36,518 nt of DNA from Elusimicrobiota bacterium (GTDB taxonomy: Bacteria > Elusimicrobiota > Elusimicrobia > JACQPE01), in assembly GCA_016207685.1 (NCBI GenBank), contig JACQPE010000025.1:1-36518 (forward strand). The letters are read 5' to 3'. The notes under the pieces are model-generated. The model saw only the letters and a list, made by a program, of their open reading frames with translations, was not told the origin of the DNA and searched no databases. Below are positions 23,418 through 32,033 of this stretch, one piece after another (the stretch's first letter is position 1; each line of letters opens with the position of its first letter). The translations under genes were made by a program, and so were the position numbers.

Positions 23418-24794
23418 TTATGAAGGATTAACCCAGGCCTGGGGATCGGGCAGCTCTTCTTCCCATGAAATGATCGCCAGCGAAATGTTGGAAACAGGGA
23501 TATTTTTGAGATTGTTATCATAATAGACGTAAATTTTTCCTGTTCCTTGCGTCCGGTCAACGGTTCCAACAACCCAGGCTGCGCCGTTGATATCGACATG
23601 ACTGGAAAAATTAAGATTTCCTCCGACATAGACGAACCCTTTAAATCCAATGTCGGTATCTGAAGCGCCGGGAACGTCGCTGACGCCATAAATAGCGCCG
23701 GCGTTCCAGGATTCGCTGCCAAAGTTAAAAGTGGAATTAACCGCGCCGAGCCCGTTGTCGGCCGGGTACTCACTGGCCAAGGCCGTATCTTGCTTTTGAT
23801 ACTCTTTCCAGGCATTGGGGGGGACACTGCCCGTGTAATTAAGAACGCTGGTGCCTGAAACGGTCATGTTGCCCCGGATGATGACGTTGCCTTTGATGCC
23901 GATCGTATCCGTGAATTCGACGTTGCCATCCCAATACCAGATTAAGTCGTTTTGCGAATTGGTGTAAGAATCGGAGTCCTCGAAATAGGGCGATGCGGCC
24001 GCTCCCGTGACCCAGGATCCCACCTTGGAATCCCAGTAGCGGTATACATTTAACGTTCCATTGGCCTCGGCCGATGAGCGCATGGTGTTAAATTGCAATA
24101 AGGGCAGATCCGGCACGTCATAATCAGACCACCACTCCACATTGTCCGTATTTGGGGGATCAAGGCCGTTTTCATCTCGCGGGTATCCGCCGTGGCCATC
24201 AACCACTTGTTTGGAAAATTTTCGGGGGAAATATCTTGATGCGGATTGACTATCTGTCATATCGAGATTTTCATGGGCGATGATCGGTCCCCAATTGATA
24301 ATGCCGAGGTGATTTTTAAGATAAAGAGTTCCTTCGGATAGGAGCGAGCTGTTGATGATGGTATTTTCGACCACGCATTCAATGGAGCGGATTTCCTTGG
24401 AGTCCAGGTCCTTGCCTTCACCGTAAATAGTGACTTGATTGGTGCTGGGACCGGAAGCAAATTTAACTCTGTAATAGCCGCCCGCCAAATCATCAAAGGT
24501 TTTGTCAAAATTGTAATTGGAGATGACGACGTTGTTAATGGCGTCGGCCCAAGACGACGTTGAAGACTTAAGCTTCCACATGCCCCGGTCAATGGCGCCT
24601 TCGGCAAGATTGTAAGCCAAAGTCGACTTTTGGATTTTGACCGATTGCCGGGTGTCTTCAAATATCCAGTTGACGATGGCGGGAACGGAAATGAGTAAAA
24701 TCATCAGACAAATGAGTATTGAAACGAGGGCAATGCCCGGAGAGTTTTGAGTTTTGAGTTTTGAGTTTTGAGTTAAGGGCAGTTTATTGATCAT
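23418..24794 (-). CDS. Type IV pilus minor pseudopilin, PilX/GspK-like, with long extracellular domain
   Basis: 458 aa. The leader ends in SPG, a prepilin peptidase site, followed by the hydrophobic helix IALVSILICLMILLISVPAI, which lacks Glu5, as in PilX/GspK-type pilins. A helical stretch (TLAYNLAEGAIDRGMWKL) matches the PilX N-terminal domain. The remaining ~350 residues are polar and beta-rich, with a stacked-strand look near the end (GNVIIRGNMTVSGTSVL; GFVYVGGNLNFSSHVDING), as in polymer-forming or beta-helical folds. It is the third gene of a pseudopilin operon, one base after the preceding stop. The leader LTQNSKLKTQNS is encoded by a GAGTTTT heptamer array. Confidence 0.78.
   Translation of the reverse strand: MINKLPLTQNSKLKTQNSPGIALVSILICLMILLISVPAIVNWIFEDTRQSVKIQKSTLAYNLAEGAIDRGMWKLKSSTSSWADAINNVVISNYNFDKTFDDLAGGYYRVKFASGPSTNQVTIYGEGKDLDSKEIRSIECVVENTIINSSLLSEGTLYLKNHLGIINWGPIIAHENLDMTDSQSASRYFPRKFSKQVVDGHGGYPRDENGLDPPNTDNVEWWSDYDVPDLPLLQFNTMRSSAEANGTLNVYRYWDSKVGSWVTGAAASPYFEDSDSYTNSQNDLIWYWDGNVEFTDTIGIKGNVIIRGNMTVSGTSVLNYTGSVPPNAWKEYQKQDTALASEYPADNGLGAVNSTFNFGSESWNAGAIYGVSDVPGASDTDIGFKGFVYVGGNLNFSSHVDINGAAWVVGTVDRTQGTGKIYVYYDNNLKNIPVSNISLAIISWEEELPDPQAWVNPS
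24742..24774. repeat. Heptamer tandem repeat, GAGTTTT x4.7
   Basis: Four exact units plus GAGTT lie within the first codons of the PilX-like gene (minus strand), just before its prepilin cleavage site. Confidence 0.9.
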
Positions 24795-24795
24795 T

Positions 24796-25389
24796 TTAGG
24801 GATTCATCACGCGGATTTTTTCCGACGCCATGTGAATAGCCAGCTGGCGTTTGCGGATATAAATCATTTTTTCCAATGTCAGCGATACCGATATCAAAGT
24901 TAAGTCATCGGAGCGGGGGAACGCGAATACCAAATACCGGACATTTTCGCTTAATTTTTTAACATTGGTGCCGTCTTGCATGTACACAATTTTTCCTTCC
25001 TGATAAAAACGGACCGTTTGATTGTCGGCATCGGTGAAGGTCAGCCGGGAGTAATAGGGCTGGCCGCTCACTTGGTCCACAACCATGCTGGAGGCCTTGG
25101 CTTCCCTGATGTGGTGGTTGAGCATGTTCATTGTTCCCCGCGCTTCCTGCTGCATTTCAATTCGGGTGCGGTTCAAAATGAAAAATTGGTTGGCTTGCAG
25201 CAGGAGCTCATTGATGACGAGCACGATCATTCCCATGATTGCGACAACGATTGCCAGTTCTACGAGAGTGAAGCCGGAAGAGTTGCGCGTTGCGCGTTGC
25301 GCGTTGCGCAACCCTGAACTCGCAACCCGGAGTGACGTCCCTGGCGCCATGAGCTTTGCGAACGGCCGCAACCCGCGTTTTTTGTTCAT
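24796..25389 (-). CDS. Prepilin-type pseudopilin (PilW/GspJ-like)
   Basis: About 197 aa from the ATG at 25389, four bases after the stop of the upstream gene; further upstream in-frame sequence is the shadow of that gene. A class III prepilin site SSG-FTLVELAIVVAIMG with Glu5 is present. The leader is unusually long (37 residues, or about 24 if translation begins at the ATG near 25350) and carries a heptamer array encoding RNAQRATRNSS. The mature part (QQEARGTMNMLNHHIREA; SLTLEK) resembles PilW/GspJ minor pilins of about 150-200 aa. It is in the middle of the three-gene pilin operon. Confidence 0.82.
   Translation of the reverse strand: MNKKRGLRPFAKLMAPGTSLRVASSGLRNAQRATRNSSGFTLVELAIVVAIMGMIVLVINELLLQANQFFILNRTRIEMQQEARGTMNMLNHHIREAKASSMVVDQVSGQPYYSRLTFTDADNQTVRFYQEGKIVYMQDGTNVKKLSENVRYLVFAFPRSDDLTLISVSLTLEKMIYIRKRQLAIHMASEKIRVMNP
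25282..25309. repeat. Heptamer tandem repeat, GTTGCGC x4
   Basis: Four exact units on the plus strand lie inside the leader-coding part of the PilW-like gene, followed by CGCAAC-type complements at 25308-25330 that can fold back. Confidence 0.9.
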
Positions 25390-25393
25390 CGGC

Positions 25394-27940
25394 CTACCAT
25401 GAAAAATTAACCCCTGATGTTGTTGCCCCGGCCGTGACGCTGATCCCGGATGTTGATTGCGCGTTAATGACCGGCGTGTTATCCGACATAGTGTAGTAGT
25501 AGGCGTAAACCCGGTAGGTCGTTGTCGTGCTGCCGCGAACGTCAATCGCATAGGAGCCGTCTTCTTTGCTGTTGGCAAGGTAGTAAGGGGCGCCCGTCAA
25601 TGTGGCGCTGCTTAGACTCGGCGGCGCGGGCGGCGAGCCCGAAAGAGTGACGGTCGTTACCAGCACCAACACCCCGGTTTTAATGGTTTCACCATCATCG
25701 GACATATTGCCGGTTATCTTGCCGAAGGCGCTGGTTATGGTGAAAGTGCCGATGTGTAGATTGGAACCGATGGTGACGGTGCTCACGATCGATCCCGGTG
25801 TGGATTGCTCGCTTGAACCCAGAACGGGCTCAACGGTGTAGGTTCCGGTGGCCAAGTCATTAAGAAAAAATTTTCCATCGGATTCTGTGATATCCTGATC
25901 CAATGCGATGTCGTTCGCGTTGAGGGCCACAATGGCGATTCCCGGAAGCGCGTTCAGGCCGTCGCGCGTGACAAATCCCTGCAGTTGGCCTCCCTGGGAC
26001 AGGGTAAAGTTGACATTGGAGGTCACTTTGCCTAGATTGACAACCACCGACTGGGAGGATTGGGAAACATAGTTGGCGTTGGCGTTGTTGGGGTTGGCCG
26101 TGACCGTGTAGGACCCGGTTGCCGTAGTGATTGAATAAACGCCATCGTTTGTGTTGGCCGATACGCTGTTGAAACCGTTGCTGACCGTAATAGCCGGAGA
26201 AATGGCGGCGCCGTTGATGTCGCGCGCCCAGCCGCTCACGAATCCGTCGGTCGGGGTTTGCGTCAGAATGGATGAGTTCACGCCGGAGGCCGGCCAAGTT
26301 GATATCGTCGTGGAGTTGGGAATGGTAGTGTTGGCATTGGAGAGAACCGTCACGGTGGCGATTTGGAGGGAGTATTGGCCGCTTGTGATGTAGACCACCC
26401 AAGTTCCGGTCGCTACGGAAGTCAATGTGAACGATGAGGACGCGTAGCTTGAGGCGCTGATGGTGACGGCAACGGTGGAGAGAGAAAGGCCGTCCGTCGC
26501 GCTGACAATGGCGTTGGTGGCCAGGGAGCCGGCGCGGGGACGGTGCGAGATGGTTGATGTATAGACTTCATACCATGACTGCGGGGTGAACACAAAAAAG
26601 TTATAGGTATTGTTATCTGTGTCATAAGCATGAGCCGTGCCTGCGCTGTAGGACCCCGGGGCGCTCATGCGAAACATGCTTGCGCCCAGTTGGAGCCCGT
26701 TCGCGATGGGGTAGGCCGTTCCTTCGGTCAAATCCGATGGGGGGTCGGAGCCGGTTGTATTGGACCAAGCGACCTTGTCCAAGTACGCGGATGAACCGGG
26801 AATCCGGATGCCGACGCCCCCATCGCTGGCGTTGACGATCGTGTTCGCGGCCTGGGCCGGAGCGTAGACGGCATCGGGGGTCATTGTTTTGTTGAGGAAG
26901 GTGATGGGCGAGGTGCTCGCAATGAGGTAGTAGCACCAGGACCGGATCGTGTCCGTGGTGTAGGTCAAGGAAAGAGCGGCCGCTGCGGCGCCGGAGTTTT
27001 TATTTCGGTAGATGACTTCCAAATTGGAACTGCCCACGCTCCATGAAAATGTGGTCGGATTATAGAGCTCGATCATTTCAAAGGCCTGGTCATAGCCGGC
27101 CGGCTGCGTGGAAGCCACGACGTGTGAGATGATTAGGTGATCCGTTATCCAAACATTTCCCGAGACGCTGCCGGTGCCCATCGGCGTTAAACTGATGTCT
27201 TTGGTCAGCGTCTCGCCATCAATAACGGTGATGGGAATTGTTTGGGTGAAATAGCCGCGCGCCGTCACCGTCAGGTTATAGCTTCCCGGGCGCAGGGTGA
27301 TGGAATAGTCGCCATTGGCATCCGAGGAGTCCCTCCATCCGGTATTTTCCGCCACCACCAAGACGGCGCCTTCGATATCAGCGAAGGTGCTCGCGTTTTC
27401 CACTTCACCTTGGACGGCGGCGGTGGCATTGACCGTATTAGGATTGGAGACCACGCTGCGGACTTGGCGGACTTTTTTTTCGTTGCCCTGCGTCCAAATC
27501 AGCGAAATGGTCATCGCTTTCATGCCCGTGTCGGGAGTGGCTCCGAGCAAATCAAGTTCCCCGTTGACCTCTTGGGCCATTTGAACGTAGGTCAGCCGCT
27601 CAAAAAGAACGCCTCCCTCAAGCAAATTTTCGGGGGGGTAATACCCGTCGTCGTAATTGACATTGGGCGTCACATCGGTCCTGGTTTTGGTGTTGGTGGT
27701 GACCATGATTTGGTGGTAGGACATTTGTTTAAGCACCTGCATCCGCTCTTGTCCCAGATTGGAGGCCAAGGTGCGCCCTCGGGAATTCTGAATCGCTTTG
27801 GACATGTACATCATGGCCCCTGAAAAAGAAACGAAAATAATGGTGATAATGCTCATGGCAATGACGATTTCAACCAACGTGAAGCCTGGGGAGGAAGCCC
27901 TTGTATCTAGAGATAGGAGTTTTTTTGGGGACAATGCCAT
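25394..27940 (-). CDS. Giant prepilin-type protein with LTD-like and carboxypeptidase-regulatory-like domains
   Basis: 848 aa. The N-terminus has a prepilin site (SSPG-FTLVEIVIAMSIITIIF, Glu5 present) and a PilV/GspI-like helix. Around residues 170-255 is a carboxypeptidase-regulatory-like beta-sandwich (VQGEVENASTFADIEGAVLVV, then NGDYSITLRPGSYNLTVTARGY). Residues ~265-395 resemble a lamin-tail domain (LIISHVVAS; MIELYNPTT; YLDKVAWSN). At least two or three further CarboxypepD_reg-like repeats follow (GFVSGWARDINGAAISPA; GFVTRDGLNALPGIAI; GKITGNMSDDG), rich in Ser, Thr and Asn. This is far larger than an ordinary minor pilin and is probably a tip or adhesin-like subunit. It is the first gene of the pilin operon, with an upstream promoter candidate. 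Confidence 0.83.
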   Translation of the reverse strand: MALSPKKLLSLDTRASSPGFTLVEIVIAMSIITIIFVSFSGAMMYMSKAIQNSRGRTLASNLGQERMQVLKQMSYHQIMVTTNTKTRTDVTPNVNYDDGYYPPENLLEGGVLFERLTYVQMAQEVNGELDLLGATPDTGMKAMTISLIWTQGNEKKVRQVRSVVSNPNTVNATAAVQGEVENASTFADIEGAVLVVAENTGWRDSSDANGDYSITLRPGSYNLTVTARGYFTQTIPITVIDGETLTKDISLTPMGTGSVSGNVWITDHLIISHVVASTQPAGYDQAFEMIELYNPTTFSWSVGSSNLEVIYRNKNSGAAAAALSLTYTTDTIRSWCYYLIASTSPITFLNKTMTPDAVYAPAQAANTIVNASDGGVGIRIPGSSAYLDKVAWSNTTGSDPPSDLTEGTAYPIANGLQLGASMFRMSAPGSYSAGTAHAYDTDNNTYNFFVFTPQSWYEVYTSTISHRPRAGSLATNAIVSATDGLSLSTVAVTISASSYASSSFTLTSVATGTWVVYITSGQYSLQIATVTVLSNANTTIPNSTTISTWPASGVNSSILTQTPTDGFVSGWARDINGAAISPAITVSNGFNSVSANTNDGVYSITTATGSYTVTANPNNANANYVSQSSQSVVVNLGKVTSNVNFTLSQGGQLQGFVTRDGLNALPGIAIVALNANDIALDQDITESDGKFFLNDLATGTYTVEPVLGSSEQSTPGSIVSTVTIGSNLHIGTFTITSAFGKITGNMSDDGETIKTGVLVLVTTVTLSGSPPAPPSLSSATLTGAPYYLANSKEDGSYAIDVRGSTTTTYRVYAYYYTMSDNTPVINAQSTSGISVTAGATTSGVNFSW

Positions 27941-27961
27941 CTAAGCACCTTATACATTTAT

Positions 27962-27990
27962 CTGATATTAGGGTGTTATTTCCTTGTGAA
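27962..27990 (-). promoter_or_regulatory. Possible sigma-70 promoter for the pseudopilin operon
   Basis: On the minus strand TTCACA (27985-27990) and TATCAG (27962-27967) are 17 bases apart and point toward the ATG at 27940. The 122-bp gap to the divergent tgt must contain promoters for both directions; none is clear for tgt. Confidence 0.32.
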
Positions 27991-28062
27991 CTTGGTCACT
28001 AGCATGGGCGGCGGCGCCGGAAATTATAGACCGATGAGAAATTTGAGCAGGATAGCGGTTGA

Positions 28063-29205
28063 ATGAATTTTCGCGTCGTTAGAGAATCACCCGGGCCGCC
28101 TCGACTTGGAGAAGTGACCATCGGAAACGCCGCGATGTTTCGAACGCCGATATTCATGCCGGTGGCGACGCAGGCTTCGGTCAAGGCGTTGGGTGGGGAT
28201 GACTTGAAATCCGCGGGCTCAAAAATGCTTTTGGCCAATACCTATCATTTGACGCTTCGTCCCGGTCTCCAGGTGATTCAATCGGCCGGCGGCTTGCACC
28301 GGTTTATGAATTGGGATGGAGGCCTGTTGACGGATTCCGGGGGATTTCAAGTGATGAGCCTGGCGCATTTAAGCCGCGTGCATGAAGAGGGGGTCATTTT
28401 CAAGTCGCATATTGACGGCCGGCCGCAGAAATTTACGCCGGAAAACGTCATTGACGCGCAATTGGCTTTCGGTGTGGACGCGATGACGTGCCTGGATGTT
28501 TGCTTGAGCTACCCATCGCCCAGTGATCAGATTCGGGAAGCCTTGGAACAAACTTTGCGGTGTTCCAAGAGAGCGATGGAACAATACTAAAATAGTTGCG
28601 GGTTGCGGGTTGCGAAACCCGCAACCCGCAACCCGCAACTTTTATTTGGCATTTTGCAAGGTGGCTTTGATGAGAATATGCGCCGCGAGGCTGTCGGACG
28701 TATGAAAGAGATGGGATTTAACGCTTTCGCCCTGGGAGGGCTTTCCGTGGGTGAGCCCAAGGAGTTGACTTGGGCCATGACTAAGGCGACTTGTCAAGAG
28801 TTGGCCGGCGTGGATGCGCCGCGCTATCTAATGGGCGTAGGCGACCCTCTTGATTTTTGGGAAGCGTGCTCTTGCGGGATTGATTTGATGGATTGTGTTT
28901 TGCCCACTAGAAACGCGCGCAACGGACAGGCCTTGACGAGCCGTGGGAAGATTTATGTGAAAAACAGCGCTTTCCGTCAGGACCAAGGGCCGCTTGATCC
29001 GGATTGTAATTGCCTGACATGCCGGCGCTATTCGCGCAGTTATCTTTGCCATCTATATCATGCAGGAGAGCTCCTTTTGCACCGGCTTCTTTCTTTGCAT
29101 AATGTAGCTTTCATGATGCGGTTGACCGGAATGATCCAACAGGCGATTGCAGAGGATCGTTTCGATGCGGCGTATAGGGAATTTAGGAATAACTATGGCG
29201 ATTAA
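28063..29205 (+). pseudogene. tgt: Queuine/preQ1 tRNA-guanine transglycosylase, split by a hairpin repeat
   Basis: The first ORF (28063-28590, 175 aa) carries the family start, TYHLTLRPG and the general acid Asp91 in LLTDSGGFQVMSL, and ends MEQY-stop. The second half, in the same frame, resumes after the repeat with LFGILQGGFDENMRREA and includes FALGGLSVGEP, the nucleophile Asp in DCVLPTRNARNG, and the zinc site CNCLTC with the late His (SLHN). Between them are a TAA and a perfect 20-bp hairpin (28595-28639), about ten codons more than the family usually has there. A TTG at 28603 could restart the second half, with no clear ribosome-binding site. Tgt swaps guanine 34 for preQ1 in tRNA. It may be inactive, a two-chain enzyme, or rescued by readthrough. 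It leads the tgt-yajC-secD-secF operon. Confidence 0.9.
28595..28639. repeat. Inverted heptamer array forming a 20-bp hairpin, terminator-like
   Basis: Three GTTGCGG units (28595-28614) are followed by a 5-base loop and their exact reverse complement (28620-28639), then TTTTATTT (28640-28647). AAAA lies upstream. The shape is that of an intrinsic terminator in both directions, but it sits inside tgt and upstream of secDF. Transcription of yajC-secD-secF may be reduced or depend on an internal promoter. Confidence 0.85.
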
Positions 29206-29596
29206 TTTTTTGGCGGCAATTATGGCGACGATGCCGCCCGTTGTTTGGGCGGCTGATGGAGCGGCCGGACCCGTGGCCCGACCCGGGGGCGCAGCCGGAC
29301 CCTTGACCACCTTTTTTCCTCTGATTGCGTTTGGGTTGATTTTTTATTTTTTGCTTTTTAGGCCCCAACAGAAAACCCAAAAAGAGCGCGTTAAGATGCT
29401 TTCTTCGGTGAAGCGGTCGGATAAAGTTTTAACAGCAGGGGGCATCTACGGAACGGTTGTTAATGTAAAGGGCGATATTTTGGACGTTAAGCTCGCCGAG
29501 AATGTGAAAGTCGAAATTCATCGCAGCTATATCGCCAAGGTGCTGCCATCATTGACGAACGGGAGCGCTGCATCAGCGGGTTCTGGCGCCTCATGA
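29195..29596 (+). CDS. yajC: Preprotein translocase subunit YajC
   Basis: About 133 aa from the ATG at 29195, which follows AGGA at 29184-29187 by seven bases and overlaps the end of tgt by 11 bases; an upstream in-frame start is less likely. After a short hydrophobic segment and a Gly/Pro/Ala-rich linker comes the YajC helix (FFPLIAFGLIFYFLLFRPQQKTQKE) and the conserved cytoplasmic part LSSVKRSDKVLTAGGIYGTVVNV. YajC associates with SecDF-YidC. The extra first segment (INFLAAIMATMPPVVWAADG) looks like a signal peptide, which is common in several phyla. Its stop overlaps the secD start (ATGA). Confidence 0.92.
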   Translation: MAINFLAAIMATMPPVVWAADGAAGPVARPGGAAGPLTTFFPLIAFGLIFYFLLFRPQQKTQKERVKMLSSVKRSDKVLTAGGIYGTVVNVKGDILDVKLAENVKVEIHRSYIAKVLPSLTNGSAASAGSGAS

Positions 29597-31023
29597 AAAA
29601 TATCCAGACTCGTTTGACGATTAGCGCCGTGGTTGTGGGCCTGGGACTCGTGGCTTTGATGCCGTCCGTGCTGTGGTATGTCAAGTCTCCCGGGATTCGT
29701 CAGGAGTTGGAGCGCGCCAAGAGGCTGCCCAAGTGGCTGATCCGGCTGGGCCTGGATTTGCGCGGCGGGACGCATTTGTTGATGGAGCTTGATGTGGAGC
29801 AACTGGAGAAACAAACCAGCAATCAGCAAACATTGCAGGATGCGCTCGATAGGGCCGTGGAAATCATGCGCAATCGCGTGGATCAATTCGGCGTGGGCGA
29901 GCCTTTTATCGCCAAGCAAGGCGACCGATTTATTGTGGTGCAGCTGCCGGGCATTTCGGACCCGAGGCGGGCGAAAGATATCATCGGCAAGACGGCTTTG
30001 TTGGAATTTCGCATGGTCGAGGATTCGGCGTCATCGGCCGAGGCGCTGGTTAAAATTCGCGATTTGGGCGACCCTTGGGACGCCAGCGGTGTTCTTAAAG
30101 AAGATGCTCTCAAACTCGTGCCGCCCAATACCATATTGGCCAAGTCACGCGACGGCGAGGGGCTTTATTTATTGCGTTCGACCGCGTCCATGACGGGCTC
30201 GACTTTGATTAACGCCAAGGTGGAAATGGGCCAGTTCAGCTTGCCGCATGTCTCGATCGTTTTTAATAATGAAGGCGGCGCCTTGTTTGCCCGCCTGACA
30301 CAGGCCAATGTGGGAAAAAACATGGCCATTGTTCTTGATGGTTTGGTTCAATCGGCTCCCGTCATTCGAGAGCGGATTTCAGGAGGGCGGGCGATTATTG
30401 AGGGAAATTTCTCCATGCAGGAGGCGCGCGATCTGGCGCTGGTGCTTCGGGCGGGCGCTTTGCCGGTGCCGGTGCGCATCGTTGAGGAGCGCAGCGTGGG
30501 CCCCACGCTGGGCGAGGATTCGATTAGAAGCGGCGTTTGGGCCTCCATTGCCGGAACATTGTTCGTGTTTATATTTATGACGATCTATTACCGAGCGAGC
30601 GGGACGGTGGCCAATTTCTGCCTGCTTCTTAACGTGGTTTTAACAATGGCCTGTTTGGCGCTTTTTAACGCGACGCTCACCCTGCCCGGTTTGGCGGGTT
30701 TGGCGCTCACTATCGGCATGGCCGTGGATGCCAATGTGTTGATTTTTGAGCGCATCCGAGAGGAGCTGCGCCTGGGTAAAACCGTGCGCGTATGTCTGGA
30801 GCAGGGTTATGAGAGGGCGTTAACCGCGATTATTGACTCTAATGTAACGACCTTGATCGCGGCCTTTTTTCTGTTTCAATTCGGTTCGGGACCGATCAAG
30901 GGATTTGCCGTGACCTTGACGATCGGCCTCTTAAGTTCCATGTTTACGGCTGTTTTTGTCAGCCGCACGTTATTCATGATGTATTATGAAAACAATCGAG
31001 AAGCGCAAACCATCTCCATCTAA
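29593..31023 (+). CDS. secD: Protein translocase subunit SecD
   Basis: 476 aa. SecD uses the proton gradient to aid late steps of Sec export. A first transmembrane helix is followed by the P1 domain with GLDLRGGTHLLMEL, then RAVEIMRNRVDQFGVGEPFI and VVQLPGISDPRRAKDIIGKTALLEFR. The five-helix transmembrane domain contains the SecD motif in the GLALTIGMAVDANVLIFERIREE region, including the Asp of VDANVLIFER. The region between ~165 and 260 is shorter than in E. coli SecD (615 aa), as is usual outside proteobacteria. The ATG overlaps yajC and the end overlaps secF by 38 bases. Confidence 0.96.
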   Translation: MKNIQTRLTISAVVVGLGLVALMPSVLWYVKSPGIRQELERAKRLPKWLIRLGLDLRGGTHLLMELDVEQLEKQTSNQQTLQDALDRAVEIMRNRVDQFGVGEPFIAKQGDRFIVVQLPGISDPRRAKDIIGKTALLEFRMVEDSASSAEALVKIRDLGDPWDASGVLKEDALKLVPPNTILAKSRDGEGLYLLRSTASMTGSTLINAKVEMGQFSLPHVSIVFNNEGGALFARLTQANVGKNMAIVLDGLVQSAPVIRERISGGRAIIEGNFSMQEARDLALVLRAGALPVPVRIVEERSVGPTLGEDSIRSGVWASIAGTLFVFIFMTIYYRASGTVANFCLLLNVVLTMACLALFNATLTLPGLAGLALTIGMAVDANVLIFERIREELRLGKTVRVCLEQGYERALTAIIDSNVTTLIAAFFLFQFGSGPIKGFAVTLTIGLLSSMFTAVFVSRTLFMMYYENNREAQTISI

Positions 31024-31939
31024 CGCGCTGCCCAAATTCAAATTTTTTGAGCTTTGGCCGCCGAGCAATATTGATTTTGTCCGATTGCGGTTCGGATTTT
31101 ACGGCCTTTCCGCGGCATTGGTGGCGGCGACGATTTTTTTCCTCATCGCGCGGGGCGGACCGCCGTTGGGCATTGATTTTACGGGCGGCATTGTGACGCA
31201 GGTTAAGCTCGGCCGAGGCGTGACGCAGGAGCAGTTTCGCGATGCGCTCTCCCGTGAAGAGTTGGACAGCAATGTGCAAAGCCTGGGCGGCGGTGAGTAT
31301 CTGGCGCGATTTAAGAAAGAACAGGAAAACGGTTTGGATGAGAAATTGCGGAAGATTTTGACCGGAATCGATGCCACGGGATCGTCAGCGGTGCTCTCCA
31401 AAGAATTCGTGGGCGCGGTTGTCGGCGCCAAGCTCCGGGATCAGGCGGCGCTGGCGATCGGGCTCTCCTTTTTGGGAATTATCGCCTATGTCGGATTTCG
31501 TTTTCGCAATTTAATTTGGGGCTTGGCCGGCGTCATTGCCTTGGTCCATGACGTCTTGGTCACGGTCGGATTTTTAACGCTCGTGGGCTACGAAATTGAT
31601 CTTGTGTTGGTGGCCGCCTTGCTGACCTTGGCCGGCTACTCCATCAATGATACCGTTGTTATTTTTGACCGGCTTCGGGAGCGCATGAGAATTTTTCCCA
31701 GAGAATCCTTGCGCGAGGCCATCAATCGTTCGGTCAATGAAACCATGAGCCGCACGATTATCACGGCAGGAGCCACGTTTTTGTCTGTATTGGGCCTCGC
31801 TATTTTGGGCGGGCGCAGCCTGCATCCTTTCTCCATGGCTCTTCTATTCGGGATCGTTATCGGTTCGTATTCTACTTTTGGCGTCGCTTCCAACCTCGTG
31901 CTGACTTGGGCCCAGTGGACGGGCTTTAGGGTCCGGTGA
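30986..31939 (+). CDS. secF: Protein translocase subunit SecF
   Basis: 317 aa, standard length. It has the N-terminal helix, GIDFTGGIVTQVKLGRGVTQEQ, the P1-like soluble segment, GAVVGAKLRDQAALAIGLSFLGIIAYVGFRFR, and the signature AALLTLAGYSINDTVVIFDRLRER with the Asn-Asp pair, then the RSVNETMSRTIITAGATFLSVLGLAILGG block. The ATG lies inside the end of secD. It completes the tgt-yajC-secD-secF order seen in many bacteria. Confidence 0.96.
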   Translation: MKTIEKRKPSPSNALPKFKFFELWPPSNIDFVRLRFGFYGLSAALVAATIFFLIARGGPPLGIDFTGGIVTQVKLGRGVTQEQFRDALSREELDSNVQSLGGGEYLARFKKEQENGLDEKLRKILTGIDATGSSAVLSKEFVGAVVGAKLRDQAALAIGLSFLGIIAYVGFRFRNLIWGLAGVIALVHDVLVTVGFLTLVGYEIDLVLVAALLTLAGYSINDTVVIFDRLRERMRIFPRESLREAINRSVNETMSRTIITAGATFLSVLGLAILGGRSLHPFSMALLFGIVIGSYSTFGVASNLVLTWAQWTGFRVR

Positions 31940-31951
31940 ATGATGCGCGAT

Positions 31952-32005
31952 GAATTTCGAATGACAAATAAAAAGGATTCCATAATTCGACATTCGAAAT
32001 TCGAC
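31952..32005. repeat. Heptamer repeat ATTCGA(C/A) x3 with a matching inverted arm
   Basis: GAATTTCGAATG (31952-31963) pairs perfectly with CATTCGAAATTC (31991-32002) across a 27-base loop; the right side is three heptamer units (31985-32005). It lies just after secF and before the unknown gene at 32034. It could act as a weak terminator and is another member of the heptamer family. Confidence 0.7.
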
Positions 32006-32033
32006 ACGCGACGTTATTAATGCGGTTCCCGAT

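Noticed and set aside
27242-27823. 193-aa plus-strand ORF opposite the giant pseudopilin
   Set aside because: The minus-strand frame encodes clear pilin and CarboxypepD features; this ORF has none.
28588-28647. T4 gene 60-like ribosomal bypass in tgt
   Set aside because: A stop and hairpin are present, but no matching take-off and landing codons were found; kept only as a remote possibility.
31943-32010. att site or mobile element end after secF
   Set aside because: No integrase, transposase or tRNA is present; the inverted repeat fits the heptamer family.
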